Source: Loktanella sp. PT4BL | Lineage (GTDB): Bacteria; Pseudomonadota; Alphaproteobacteria; Rhodobacterales; Rhodobacteraceae | Reading direction: 5' to 3' | Assembly: GCF_003201935.1 (NCBI RefSeq) | Contig: NZ_QJJL01000002.1 | Span: forward strand, 744,001 to 808,000 | DNA: 64,000 nt | Shown: piece after piece, positions 1-9,524 of the stretch | Numbering within the stretch: the stretch's first letter is position 1 | How the letters are laid out: every line of letters starts with the position of its first letter | Notes under the pieces: generated by a model | What the model was told of the DNA's origin: nothing | Databases searched by the model: none | What the model saw: only the letters and a program-made list of their open reading frames with translations | Position numbers and translations under genes: made by a program

Positions 1-1149
1 GCCCGCCGCAAAGCGCACGTTCTTGAGCATCTGGGGCACAGTTTCAAAGCTCTTGGTCAGCGCGCTGGCAGGCAGTCCGGTTTCGATCATGGCGGCCAGA
101 AATTGCAGGCCCGCCAGAAGACCATCACCGGTCGTTGCGTAATCGGTCATCACAATATGGCCGGATTGTTCGCCGCCAAGGTTCCAGCCATGCGCGCGCA
201 TCGCCTCAACCACATAGCGGTCACCGACAGCTGTGCGCTCAAGGCGCAAACCGCGCCCGTCCAGATACCGCTCAAGCCCGAGATTGGACATCACGGTTGC
301 AACCAGAGTACCACCGTTCAGCCGCTCTTGATCCGCCCAGCGGCCCGCCATCAGCGCCATCAGCTGATCACCATCGGCGACCTCGCCGTTCTCATCCAGG
401 ATCATCACGCGGTCCGCATCGCCATCAAGGCAAATACCCACATGCGCGCCCTCGGCCACCACTTTTGCCGCAGCAGCAGCCGTGTTTGTCGAGCCGCAGC
501 CTTCGTTGATGTTAAAACCATCAGGTGACACACCCATAGGGATCACCGTTGCGCCAAGTTCCCACAATACCTCGGGGGCGACGCGGTAGGCGGCACCATT
601 CGCGCAGTCAATCACCACCTTCAGACCATCAAGCCGCATACCTGACGGAAATGTCGACTTGATCCGCTCGGCATAGCGGAAACGGCCATCGTCGATACGC
701 TTGGCGCGCCCGATATTCTGCGCCTGCGCCGGTTCGATGGTCCCGCTGATAATCGCTTCAATCTCGGCTTCTGCCTCATCCGAGAGCTTGAAACCGTCAG
801 GGCCAAAGAATTTGATCCCGTTGTCATGGTGCGGGTTGTGGCTGGCGGAAATCATGATGCCCAGATCGGCGCGCATAGACGTTGTCAAAAGGCCAACAGC
901 CGGCGTCGGCACAGGCCCCAAGAGCAGTACGTTCATGCCCGTGCTGGTCAGACCGGCGGTCAACGCGTTTTCAAACATATAACCGGACAAACGCGTGTCT
1001 TTGCCAATCACCACGCGGTGCCCGTTGGACCCGTCATTGCGAAAATAGCGCCCTGCAGCGGCACCGATCTTGAGCGCCATTTCTGCGGTCATGGGAAAGG
1101 TATTTGCCTTGCCGCGCACACCGTCGGTGCCAAAGAGTTTCCGTGTCAT
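1..1149 (-). CDS. glmM: Phosphoglucosamine mutase GlmM, 3' end off the left edge
   Basis: The enzyme interconverts glucosamine-6-phosphate and glucosamine-1-phosphate in the cytoplasm, on the way to UDP-GlcNAc for peptidoglycan and lipid A. The 383 residues present begin [15 protein letters not shown], the standard GlmM start. They carry the phosphoserine loop [17 protein letters not shown] (about nt 789-855), whose first Ser after Ile-Ser-Ala is the phosphorylated residue in the family. Family members are about 445-450 residues, so roughly 65 C-terminal residues lie outside the window. The ATG overlaps the folP stop (ATGA), so it is the distal gene of a folB-folP-glmM operon and probably translationally coupled. 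No frame break is visible. The sequence motifs make the identity secure. Confidence 0.95.
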   Translation of the reverse strand, partial: MTRKLFGTDGVRGKANTFPMTAEMALKIGAAAGRYFRNDGSNGHRVVIGKDTRLSGYMFENALTAGLTSTGMNVLLLGPVPTPAVGLLTTSMRADLGIMISASHNPHHDNGIKFFGPDGFKLSDEAEAEIEAIISGTIEPAQAQNIGRAKRIDDGRFRYAERIKSTFPSGMRLDGLKVVIDCANGAAYRVAPEVLWELGATVIPMGVSPDGFNINEGCGSTNTAAAAAKVVAEGAHVGICLDGDADRVMILDENGEVADGDQLMALMAGRWADQERLNGGTLVATVMSNLGLERYLDGRGLRLERTAVGDRYVVEAMRAHGWNLGGEQSGHIVMTDYATTGDGLLAGLQFLAAMIETGLPASALTKSFETVPQMLKNVRFAAG

Positions 1150-2159
1150 GTCATTGCCGCCCCGCCAATTGCCCATTCCAAGTCTAGTGCTTGCTTTGTT
1201 GCGAAGATATCGTGAACGCGCAAGATTTGCACGCCCCGCCTTGCGGCAAAAAGAGCGACTGCCACAGATCCGCTCACGCGGTCCGATGCGTCCTTGCCGC
1301 CGCCGATTGTTCCGATAAACCGCTTGCGCGACGCGCCCAGCAGCACCGGACAGCCAAGCGCGTGGAAAAGTGCGATACCGCGCAAGAGGGTCAGGTTGTG
1401 TTCAAGCGTTTTGCCAAACCCGATCCCGGGGTCCACGACGATCTGGTCACGCGCAATCCCTGCGGCCACAGCGGCCTCAACCCGCGCGCTGAGGAAGTCA
1501 TAAACATCGAGCAGCACATCATCATAGGTGGGATCGTTCTGCATCGTCTCGGGCGACCCTTTGGCATGCATGACACAAACCGGAACTCTGGCTTCGGCGG
1601 CGACCTCGGCCAGTTTCGGATCAAAGGTAAAGGCCGCCACATCATTGATCAGGGTCGCGCCCGCCTCAACTGCCGCCAATCCCACGTCGGATTTGCGCGT
1701 ATCAATCGAGATCGGCACATTGCTCTGCGCGCGAATGGCTGCAATCACAGGGGCTGTCCGCCCGATTTCCTCGGCAATCTGCACCTCGGCCGCACCGGGA
1801 CGTGTGCTTTCTCCGCCCACATCGATGATCTCGGCGCCCTCTTCTTGCATGGCCAGCGCATGTGCCAGCGCAAGGTCGGGCGCATCAAACTGTCCGCCAT
1901 CGGAGAAGCTATCGGGCGTGACATTCAAAATACCCATGATACGCGGGCCAGTCATCGCCATACCCGCGACAGGCGTGCGCGCGCGTGTCAGGTTTTCCAG
2001 CACTTCTGCAGGCACGTCGCCCGCAGGAATGGACCGGACACCGCCGCCGCGCGTGTGAACCGCAACGGTATCAAACCAGCACAGACCACCCGCCAGTGGA
2101 AAGCTTTGGGGTGTCGGCGTTTCACCGAAGCGCGCAATCGGGCGATAATATTGGGTCAT
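1146..2159 (-). CDS. folP: Dihydropteroate synthase
   Basis: Condenses 6-hydroxymethyl-dihydropterin pyrophosphate with p-aminobenzoate to dihydropteroate; it is the sulfonamide target. The protein has 337 residues. The TIM barrel starts near residue 72 with [17 protein letters not shown] and continues with [11 protein letters not shown], the two family signatures; later come [15 protein letters not shown] and DPGIGFGKT. An N-terminal extension of about 70 residues precedes the barrel, longer than in E. coli FolP (about 280 residues). Its role is unknown. The gene overlaps folB upstream (ATGA at 2156-2159) and glmM downstream (ATGA at 1146-1149), so the three are one translation-coupled unit. 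Confidence 0.95.
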   Translation of the reverse strand: MTQYYRPIARFGETPTPQSFPLAGGLCWFDTVAVHTRGGGVRSIPAGDVPAEVLENLTRARTPVAGMAMTGPRIMGILNVTPDSFSDGGQFDAPDLALAHALAMQEEGAEIIDVGGESTRPGAAEVQIAEEIGRTAPVIAAIRAQSNVPISIDTRKSDVGLAAVEAGATLINDVAAFTFDPKLAEVAAEARVPVCVMHAKGSPETMQNDPTYDDVLLDVYDFLSARVEAAVAAGIARDQIVVDPGIGFGKTLEHNLTLLRGIALFHALGCPVLLGASRKRFIGTIGGGKDASDRVSGSVAVALFAARRGVQILRVHDIFATKQALDLEWAIGGAAMT

Positions 2160-3076
2160 GACAGGTCAAAGGTCTCTGATGGAACGGCACGGACAGGCAC
2201 TTCCGTTTGCGGCGCAGGCTGGCCGATGACAAGCAATTCCTTCGCCTGCATCTCGTCGGCAAACCATGCCACGAGGGCTACGGCATCGCGCGGACTTGCA
2301 GAGGGACCATCAACCGCATCAAGAACGATCTTCGAGGGGGCCCAAATACAGATCTGGCCATTCTTCATTGCCCAATCCAGTTCCGTCCGCGAATTGACAA
2401 CCATGCAGCGGCGGTCGCGCGCGGCCAAACTCCATGCATTTTGTTCGATCGCCAGCAGATCAATACGGCGTTGCGCAAGGGCATTATCCGCCTGGGGCGC
2501 GGGCACGTCAGCAGGTCCGACGCAAAGGATGAGCGGCGCGTCCATTGCTGCCAACTGGTCAATCCAATCCCCGATCTGCGGGCTTTCTATCGCGGCGTTC
2601 GACAAATAGACGATGCGCGGATGCGGAGCGGCCACATGAGTCTGCCCACCCGGATCGACACCATCGCGCGCACGGACGATCTCGACCCCGAGCGAGAACG
2701 GACCGCGGTCCAGTTTCTCGATCCGTACGAAAACTCGTTCTGCCTGAGGCTCGAGCAGAATGCGCTCAGCCACGCGCGCCGCGAGCGTTTCAAGCAGATT
2801 GATCCGCTCGGCTTCCAGCTCGTTGCTGATCGCTTCGGTCACCTTGTCGTAAGACAAAATTCGGTCGACATCGTCATCAATCGGCCCGCTGAGCGGCAAC
2901 ACCTCGACGACAACATTGAAGCGGACACGCTGCAGGGTCCCGCGCTCTTGTTGAAACGCACCAATCTCGACTTCGACCACATAGTCGCGGAGCGAAATGC
3001 GATCATAAGGGATGCTGCTGCTGGCCTCTGCCCTCTCGCTTGGGTGGGCAAAGGCAAGGCGGATATCATCAGTCAT
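2156..3076 (-). CDS. folB: Dihydroneopterin aldolase with a C-terminal amino-acid-kinase-like domain
   Basis: The N-terminal half (about residues 20-140) is FolB: DRISLRDYVVEVEIGAFQQE, then LSYDKVTEAI and NLLETLAARVAERIL. FolB cleaves dihydroneopterin to 6-hydroxymethyl-dihydropterin. The protein has 306 residues against about 120 for plain FolB. The extra C-terminal part (about residues 155-305) reads like a small amino-acid-kinase domain: a LLAIEQNAWSLA helix, then WAPSKIVLD and a DAVALVAWFADEMQAKELLVIG stretch. Its glycine-rich phosphate loops are not conserved, so it is probably not an active kinase; this is my inference. I chose the ATG at 3076 over the GTG at 3091, which adds five residues; neither has a strong ribosome binding site. 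It is the first gene of folB-folP-glmM. Confidence 0.85.
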   Translation of the reverse strand: MTDDIRLAFAHPSERAEASSSIPYDRISLRDYVVEVEIGAFQQERGTLQRVRFNVVVEVLPLSGPIDDDVDRILSYDKVTEAISNELEAERINLLETLAARVAERILLEPQAERVFVRIEKLDRGPFSLGVEIVRARDGVDPGGQTHVAAPHPRIVYLSNAAIESPQIGDWIDQLAAMDAPLILCVGPADVPAPQADNALAQRRIDLLAIEQNAWSLAARDRRCMVVNSRTELDWAMKNGQICIWAPSKIVLDAVDGPSASPRDAVALVAWFADEMQAKELLVIGQPAPQTEVPVRAVPSETFDLS

Positions 3077-3171
3077 GGGGGCGTCCAACACGTCAAGTTA
3101 CCCGTGTGGGATACAAGGGCCGACGCGGTGCGGCAAGCGTCAGGCGCGACGCTCGTCCGCAATCATGCGAC

Positions 3172-3840
3172 TTACATTGATGCCGTGCGCACAGGCTGGC
3201 GATAGAAGTAATGGAACCCGATGGAAGCAGTACGCGGAAAACGCTGTGCCCAAGAAGGATTGACAGCTTTGGTATGGTAGTGTGTCGCACCACCGGTCAA
3301 TGCGCGCGGTGCACCATCAATCAACATACGGGCGACCTTACCGACACGCTCCCACGAACGGAGCTCGGCAATCACTTCGGGTTTGCCATCACATGTATAG
3401 GTAAATTGGCAAGCGTAGCGGCGGCCTGTACCCTGATTGATCACGGCGCAAAGCGAATCCGGATAGGCACTGCTGTCAACGCGGTTCATGATGACTTCGC
3501 CAACTGCGAACATCCCGCGGACAGATTCGCCACGTGCTTCGAAGTAGAGAGCTTCAGCCAGACATTGCCATTCTGATCCGCCATCTGCGGCAGGCAACTC
3601 GGCCAGATAGTCACGATCATAGACCAGTCCGGTCTGTGTCTCGACGCCACGCTCTTGTGCAGGCGGCAGACTGGTCAACATGCTCAAACGGCTGTCAGGC
3701 ACGACCGATAAAGCCTGACGTTCTTGACCCAGGATGGCTTCCAAACGGCTTGCCATCACTTCATCTGCAAAGGCTGATGTTGCCCCAACAGAAATAACTG
3801 CCGCAAAACATGCGGCGATAATCGCCTTCAATACAGTCAT
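3172..3840 (-). CDS. Secreted cell-wall hydrolase, SleB/CwlJ family
   Basis: A 222-residue exported protein. Residues 1-25 form a signal peptide (MTVLKAIIAACFAAVISVG, then ATSAFA-DE). The catalytic Hydrolase_2 domain occupies roughly residues 90-215, with CLAEALYFEARGES and VGEVIMNRV followed by CQFTYTCDG and THYHTKAVNPSW. The domain is named after spore-cortex-lytic enzymes, but non-spore-forming alphaproteobacteria carry it as a periplasmic peptidoglycan hydrolase. I chose the ATG at 3840 rather than the in-frame GTG at 3849 because it gives a clean signal peptide and has a GGTGGGA stretch just upstream. It is a single gene, separated from folB by about 95 bp. The substrate bond cannot be deduced here. 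Confidence 0.85.
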   Translation of the reverse strand: MTVLKAIIAACFAAVISVGATSAFADEVMASRLEAILGQERQALSVVPDSRLSMLTSLPPAQERGVETQTGLVYDRDYLAELPAADGGSEWQCLAEALYFEARGESVRGMFAVGEVIMNRVDSSAYPDSLCAVINQGTGRRYACQFTYTCDGKPEVIAELRSWERVGKVARMLIDGAPRALTGGATHYHTKAVNPSWAQRFPRTASIGFHYFYRQPVRTASM

Positions 3841-4028
3841 TTTTCCCACCCAGGAAACTTCGCGGGTTAGCTCCGCGCCAGCGCGGCAGTCTTTAGGGGA
3901 AACAACCGCGAAGGTCTACCCCTTGGGCCCGAACGGTCCAAAACCGGCAAGATTACGCACAGGGTGCAGCCTTATCGACACAATATGCAGTGGATTGCCG
4001 CGCTTTCACCACTAAATGCAGCGTTGTA

Positions 4029-6584
4029 TTAAGGTGACACCTTATCGGCCAAAGCGAGCTGCGCCGCCGTCAGGCGCGCCACCGGCACCCGGAAAGGGGA
4101 GCAGGAAATGTAATCGAACTGCTGGGCACGACAGAACGCGATCGCCGAACGATCACCCCCATGCTCGCCGCAAAGCGACAAGACAACATCGCTGCGGCCC
4201 AACCGGCCACGCGCCGCGCCGATAGAAATCAATTCGCCCACACCTTCGATATCAAGCGTATGGAACGGGTCTTCGACATAGACGCCCTGCTGCACATAAG
4301 ACGACATGAAGCGGCCCGCATCGTCGCGTGACAGACCATAGGTCATCTGGGTCAGGTCATTGGTACCAAAGGATAAAAATTCGGCATGCTCGACAATGTC
4401 CTGTGCGCGCAGTGCCGCACGCGGGGTCTCAACCATGACGCCGAGCCGATAAGTGAAATCCGCTTTGCTTTTCGCCCTGACAGCGTTTGCTACCCCGGTG
4501 ATCCGCGCCTTTTGCAACTCGACTTCGCGCATGGCACTGACAAGCGGGATCATGATCTCGACATTGATCGAGATGCCTTTCTTCCCGACAGCCACCAAAG
4601 CCTCAAAGATGGCACGGGTCTGCATGTCGTAAATCTCGGGAATAGCGATTCCCAGACGCACGCCCCGCATTCCCAGCATCGGGTTATATTCTGCCAGCGC
4701 ATCAATCCGCTCGATCACATCCGGCAGCGGCAAGGCCACTTGCTCGGCCAGATCACGCATGCCTGCCTTATCGGAGGGCAGAAACTCGTGCAGCGGTGGA
4801 TCAAAAAGGCGCACGCACACGTTCTTGCCTGCCATGATCTCGAAGAGGGCCTGAAAATCGGCGCGCTGCATCGGCAAAAGGCGGTCGAGCACCTCTTTGC
4901 GGTCGTCGCTTTCTTCGGCAAAGATCATCTCGCGCATCACGCCAAGACGGTCGCCTTCAAAGAACATATGCTCGGTGCGGCACAGCCCGATACCTTCGGC
5001 GGCAAAGTTGCGGGCGGTTTGCGCGTCGGCGGGGGTGTCGGCATTGGCGCGCACCCCGATGTCGCGAAAATCATCAGCCCATTCCAGCAAGGTCTGGAAG
5101 GCGCCATCAAGAGCGGCTTCCAGCATAGGCGGCTCACCGGCCAGAACCTGACCACGGCTGCCATCCACCGTAATGATGTCACCCGCCCTGAACTGCCGCC
5201 CGTCCGGGGCCGTAATTACACCATTCTTGCGGTCAATCGTCAGGTCAGACGCCCCCACAACGCAAGGCAAACCGATCCCCCGCCCGATCACAGCGGCGTG
5301 GCTGGTGACCCCGCCCCGCATCGTCAGGACCGCATGGGCGGCATGCATGCCGCGAATGTCCTCCGGCGTGGTTTCGCGCCGCACCAGAACGCAGGCCTCG
5401 CCGCGCGCGGCACTGGCTTGCGCCTCGTGCGCGGTCAGGACAATCCTGCCCGTGGCCGCACCAGGGCTTGCCGCGATCCCGCCGACGATCACGTCACGTT
5501 TTGCATCCGGATCAACCTGCCTGTGCAACAGCTCTGACAGGGCTGACGGCTGCACGCGCATCACCGCCTCTTCGCGGGGGATCACACCGTCTTCGGCCAA
5601 GGCCACGGCGATCCGCACCGACGCGCGTGAACTGCGCTGGACGCGCACGGCATCCAAAATCTGCAGGACACCGTCTTGCAGCGTGAACTTGATTTCCATC
5701 TCTTCGCGCAACCGGCGGCGGCAGATATCGCCGTATGAAACAAGCTGGGCGTATTGATCGGGGCAGATATCCTCAAGTGCCGGACCACGCGCGTCACGCG
5801 TCAGATACAGCGCGCCCTCGGCATCGGGGCCAAGATCATAGGCGTCGCTTCTGCTGGCGCTGAGGTAGCGGCCAATAATCTTGGGCGCGCCGGATGTGGA
5901 ATCCACAAACTGCATCACACCCTGACCACATTCGCCCTGCCCTGTCCCCAAGGCCATCGCCTGCACGACAAGCCCGAGACCTGCATTGGCCGGTGCCCCC
6001 TTGGCCTGCCGCAGCAGTCGCGCGGTGGTCCCATCCCACGCACGGGCCATGGAACGCAGCACTTCGGCCAGTTGCACAGCGGGGTCCTGCGGGAAGGGTT
6101 CGTCTGTCTCGATCTCGAAGGTATCGAGCATCGTCTTGAGACTGGCGGCATCGGCCACATCGGGCAGGTAGAATTCATCCGGATCAAGGCGCGCCACATG
6201 GATCGCGTAGGACTGGACAAAACGCAGGTAGAGTTTCGTTGCGGCTGCGGCCCCGATCCGCTGGGTCAGTTCGGCAAGGCGCGCATCATTCATCCCCACA
6301 TTCAGGATCGCACTTGGGCCACCCCAGTCGGGGTCCTGACTGGAGGGGCGCACGGACAGAAGCGGGGCATCGCCAAAGGGCGCCAGCAAGGTGTCCATAT
6401 CGGGCAGATTGCCAATTGCCGCCGCGTGGACCGCATCGAATGACAAAGCGACCGTCACAGGCACCGGCATATCCAGACGCACCAGCCGTTGCAGACACTT
6501 CGCCCGCCCGCCATGGACCGAAGCCTTCATGGCCGCAGTTGGCGTGATAAGCGTCAATGGCCCGTATGTTGACTGTTGCTGCAC
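4029..6584 (-). CDS. ppdK: Pyruvate, phosphate dikinase-like PEP-utilising enzyme (divergent N-terminus)
   Basis: 851 residues. The phosphohistidine domain has GGVTSHAAVIGRG with the swivelling His at about residue 429. The C-terminal PEP/pyruvate barrel has GIGLCRTEHMFF, NPMLGMRGVRLG, FGTNDLTQM and CGEHGGD with the catalytic Cys at about residue 805. These are the PPDK signatures, so interconversion of pyruvate + ATP + Pi with PEP + AMP + PPi is plausible. The N-terminal ATP-grasp half is atypical: KASVHGGRAKCLQRL and LLSVRPSSQDPDWGG replace the usual PPDK strings, and the nucleotide-binding region reads MALGTGQGECGQGV. It could be a specialised paralogue of classical PPDK. The start is a GTG with no clear ribosome binding site. 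It lies 80 bp downstream of glyS on the same strand. Confidence 0.72.
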   Translation of the reverse strand: MQQQSTYGPLTLITPTAAMKASVHGGRAKCLQRLVRLDMPVPVTVALSFDAVHAAAIGNLPDMDTLLAPFGDAPLLSVRPSSQDPDWGGPSAILNVGMNDARLAELTQRIGAAAATKLYLRFVQSYAIHVARLDPDEFYLPDVADAASLKTMLDTFEIETDEPFPQDPAVQLAEVLRSMARAWDGTTARLLRQAKGAPANAGLGLVVQAMALGTGQGECGQGVMQFVDSTSGAPKIIGRYLSASRSDAYDLGPDAEGALYLTRDARGPALEDICPDQYAQLVSYGDICRRRLREEMEIKFTLQDGVLQILDAVRVQRSSRASVRIAVALAEDGVIPREEAVMRVQPSALSELLHRQVDPDAKRDVIVGGIAASPGAATGRIVLTAHEAQASAARGEACVLVRRETTPEDIRGMHAAHAVLTMRGGVTSHAAVIGRGIGLPCVVGASDLTIDRKNGVITAPDGRQFRAGDIITVDGSRGQVLAGEPPMLEAALDGAFQTLLEWADDFRDIGVRANADTPADAQTARNFAAEGIGLCRTEHMFFEGDRLGVMREMIFAEESDDRKEVLDRLLPMQRADFQALFEIMAGKNVCVRLFDPPLHEFLPSDKAGMRDLAEQVALPLPDVIERIDALAEYNPMLGMRGVRLGIAIPEIYDMQTRAIFEALVAVGKKGISINVEIMIPLVSAMREVELQKARITGVANAVRAKSKADFTYRLGVMVETPRAALRAQDIVEHAEFLSFGTNDLTQMTYGLSRDDAGRFMSSYVQQGVYVEDPFHTLDIEGVGELISIGAARGRLGRSDVVLSLCGEHGGDRSAIAFCRAQQFDYISCSPFRVPVARLTAAQLALADKVSP

Positions 6585-6663
6585 TGCGGCACCGATTTAT
6601 TGTTCACCTGCAGCATAGAAGGAAATCCGGCCCACTGTACACATAACTTTACAGATTTTGTGT

Positions 6664-9000
6664 CTAGCCTTCGATTTTTGTCAAATCAGCGACGCTGAGG
6701 CAGATATTTCTGATGCGTGACAACAGGTTAAGGCGATTGCGCCGCAAAATCTCGCTGTCGGCGTTTACCTGCACGTCGGTGAAAAAAGCATCAATCGGCG
6801 CGCGGAGTGCTGCCATAGCATGCATTGCGGTGCTGAAATCCTCGGCTTCCATCGCGGGGGCGATCTTTGCATCCGCAGCATCAAGGGCCGCGAAAAGCGC
6901 CTTTTCGGCGGCGTCTTCGGCGAATTTGACGTCCGCACCAAAGGAATATTCCACCCCGTCCTTTTCCTCGGCCTGGGTCAGGATGTTATTCGCGCGCTTG
7001 AACCCCTGAATGAGGTTTTCGCCGTCATCGGTGGCGAGGGTTTCGGCCAGCGCCTCTGCCCGTTTGACCAGCAGCGTCAGGTCATCATTGCCCGGCATCG
7101 CGATGCAAGCGTCGATGATGTCGTGGCGGATGCCTTTGTCTTTGAGGAATACCTTGAGACGGTCGTGGAAGAAGGAGAGGAGGTCGGCTTTCCAGTATGA
7201 CGGCAATATGCGCTGGGTAGCATCAATAACTCGTTCGCCATCTTTTACGAAGGTCAGGCTGTAACTATTTTCCGCTATGAATTTGTCAGCGTCAGGAGTC
7301 TGCACACAAAGAACGCTGAATTCATTTCCACCATCTACGTCAGGAAAGGCGGAAAACATCCCATGATTTACTCTAACTTTGTCTAAACCGTACTCATTTT
7401 CACGCTCTTCAGGCCGATCAAGTACAAAGAAGTTATAGCATTCATTGAGGGCTGACATATGCTTCTTCCACCAAGCATTGATTATCTCATCTATGCTTAG
7501 CGCGGTTCTGTTCTCGACTACTAACCGAATAACTCCGAGCGCAGCGCGGCGCAGCGCAAAAGGGTCCTTGCTCCCTGTCGGCTTCTCGTCAATTGCCCAG
7601 AAGATGCTTAGCGTATCGATCTTATCGGCCAGTGCCACTGCTACAGATACTGGCCCAGTTGGCACATCATCTGACGGCCCAAGCGGCGAATAGTGTTCTT
7701 CGCATGCCGCTGGTACACCATCATCGTGGCCCGCAGCCTGCGCATAGTAACGTCCCATCAGGCCCTGAAGCTCTGGAAACTCATAGACCATCTCAGACGC
7801 CAGATCCGCCTTGGCGATTCGTGCGGCTTCTTCGGCCAGATCAGGCTTGGCACCCACATGGGGCGCGATTTCGCGCGACAGCGATGCTATGCGTTCGATC
7901 CGCTCGGCCTGCGAGCCCAATTTATTGCCGATTTTGGCGTGGAAGGTCACGTTGGCGAGTTGATCGGTCCAGGCTTTCATCCCCTGCCGTTCGACCGTGC
8001 GCAGATCGTTTTCCCAGAAGAATTTTGCGTCCGACAGGCGCGCGGACAGCACCTTTTGATTGCCCGCCAGAATGGTGGCACCGTTGTCGGCGGTTTCCAT
8101 GTTGGCGACGGTCACGAAACGTTCGATCCGGCCGGTCTTGGGGTTGCGCACGGAAAAGAATTTCTGGTGCTCTTTCATCGAGGTTTGCAGTACCTCGGGC
8201 GGCAGGCCAAGGAAGGCGTCATCAATCCGGCCCAGCAGGACCACAGGCCATTCCACCAGCCCCGCAACCTCGGCCAGCAGACCACGGTCCTCGACCACCT
8301 CAAGCCCCAGCGCAAAGGCCTGATGGGTGGCGTCATGCCAGATCGCCTCGGCCCGTTCGTCGGCGCGCAGGACCACATTGGCGCGCTTCAACTTCGCCTC
8401 GTAGTCATCGAAATTCGTGACGGTAAATGCATCTGGCGAAAGGAAACGATGCCCGCGCGTGGTGTTGCCCGATGTGATCCCGTCCACATCCAGCGGCACG
8501 ATCTGCGCGCCCGCCTCGTCACTGAGGATGCACAGGATGGAATGCAGCGGGCGCACCCATTTCAGCGGGCCATCACCCCAGCGCATGGACTTGGGCCAAG
8601 GGAAGTTGCGCACCGTGTTTTCCAACACCTCCGCAATGATATCCGCCGCCATCCGCCCCGGTTTTTCGATCACAGCGAAATAGGTTTGGCCCTTCTTGTC
8701 GTCGCGCACCTCTAGGTCTTCGCGGGCCACGCCTGCACCGCGCAAAAAGCCCTCGATTGCCTGATCCGGCGCACCCACTTTGGGGCCTTTGCGCTCTTCG
8801 CGGACCGCTTTGCTTTCCGCCGTCAGCCCCTCGATCGACAGTGTCAGGCGGCGGGGCGTCGAAAAGGCGGCTGCACCCGCATAGGTCAGCCCTGCCTCGA
8901 CCAGACCGTCCGTCACCAGCTTGCGCAGGTCGTCGGCGGCGCGGGTTTGCATCCGCGCGGGGATTTCTTCGGAAAAGAGTTCAATCAGAAGATCAGGCAT
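6664..9000 (-). CDS. glyS: Glycyl-tRNA synthetase beta subunit
   Basis: 778 residues; beta subunit of the alpha2beta2 glycyl-tRNA synthetase, which binds tRNA-Gly and the acceptor end. It starts [18 protein letters not shown] and contains FPKSMRW-type (NFPWPKSMRWGD), EHQKFFSV and GNQKVLSARLSDAKFFWEND signatures, with DPFALRRAALGVIR before the C-terminal anticodon-binding region. The usual length is about 690-700 residues. Extra sequence sits at roughly residues 497-605 and coincides with a marked GC drop (7201-7500 is about 43% G+C). The ATG at 9000 overlaps the upstream stop (TGATG) and is preferred to the GTG at 9003. It is the third gene of glyQ-orf-glyS. Confidence 0.93.
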   Translation of the reverse strand: MPDLLIELFSEEIPARMQTRAADDLRKLVTDGLVEAGLTYAGAAAFSTPRRLTLSIEGLTAESKAVREERKGPKVGAPDQAIEGFLRGAGVAREDLEVRDDKKGQTYFAVIEKPGRMAADIIAEVLENTVRNFPWPKSMRWGDGPLKWVRPLHSILCILSDEAGAQIVPLDVDGITSGNTTRGHRFLSPDAFTVTNFDDYEAKLKRANVVLRADERAEAIWHDATHQAFALGLEVVEDRGLLAEVAGLVEWPVVLLGRIDDAFLGLPPEVLQTSMKEHQKFFSVRNPKTGRIERFVTVANMETADNGATILAGNQKVLSARLSDAKFFWENDLRTVERQGMKAWTDQLANVTFHAKIGNKLGSQAERIERIASLSREIAPHVGAKPDLAEEAARIAKADLASEMVYEFPELQGLMGRYYAQAAGHDDGVPAACEEHYSPLGPSDDVPTGPVSVAVALADKIDTLSIFWAIDEKPTGSKDPFALRRAALGVIRLVVENRTALSIDEIINAWWKKHMSALNECYNFFVLDRPEERENEYGLDKVRVNHGMFSAFPDVDGGNEFSVLCVQTPDADKFIAENSYSLTFVKDGERVIDATQRILPSYWKADLLSFFHDRLKVFLKDKGIRHDIIDACIAMPGNDDLTLLVKRAEALAETLATDDGENLIQGFKRANNILTQAEEKDGVEYSFGADVKFAEDAAEKALFAALDAADAKIAPAMEAEDFSTAMHAMAALRAPIDAFFTDVQVNADSEILRRNRLNLLSRIRNICLSVADLTKIEG

Positions 9001-9524
9001 CACTCGGTGCTTTCTGGAATTGGGGGGCAGTCTTCGGGCGGGCGGTTGCCGTCAAAGACAACCTCGCCGCATTCATTGATCTGGTGCCACGCATAACCCC
9101 GCCCGTCGGGGTAAATGGCAACAATCCGGTCGATCCCGTATACGATGTTTTCAACGCCCATGAAGGCAATGGCATCGGTGCGCAGGTCTGCCCCGATCTG
9201 GGCTGCATCAAAGCAATCGAACCAGCGGGGTGCCACACGCGGTTCGGCGTTATCTACGATTTCAAACGTCTCTGTCAGCATCGCAAGGCTGAGCGTGGTT
9301 TCAAAGCAGGCCCGGTAGCGCAGCGGGCTGCTGATCGCGTCGATGCCTTGGAAGTTTTCCACGACAATCGGTTCGGCCTCACCGGTGCTGACGGAGGTCA
9401 GGCGCACGGCGTCACCGCTTGCCTGCACCTCATCATAATAGGCATAGACCTGCTGGTAGTAGAGCACGCCCCCCAGCACAGCCGCCGCCAGAAGCATGCC
9501 CACAATGAAAACTCTCGCTATCAC
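9000..9524 (-). CDS. Membrane-anchored conserved hypothetical protein (probably DUF6446)
   Basis: 174 residues. One N-terminal transmembrane segment (about residues 4-24, [19 protein letters not shown]) anchors a soluble periplasmic domain with conserved Cys and Trp positions ([29 protein letters not shown]). No catalytic motif is recognisable. Its start is a GTG inside the glyQ stop (GTGA) and its stop overlaps the glyS start (TGATG), so it is translated between the two synthetase subunits. From memory this resembles a Rhodobacterales family listed as DUF6446, but I cannot confirm the number here. The location says nothing clear about function beyond co-expression with glycyl-tRNA synthetase. 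Confidence 0.75.
   Translation of the reverse strand: MIARVFIVGMLLAAAVLGGVLYYQQVYAYYDEVQASGDAVRLTSVSTGEAEPIVVENFQGIDAISSPLRYRACFETTLSLAMLTETFEIVDNAEPRVAPRWFDCFDAAQIGADLRTDAIAFMGVENIVYGIDRIVAIYPDGRGYAWHQINECGEVVFDGNRPPEDCPPIPESTE

Noticed and set aside
1191-2609. Long plus-strand frame opposite folP and folB
   Set aside because: Antisense shadow of real genes; high-GC codon bias gives long opposite frames here and at many other loci.
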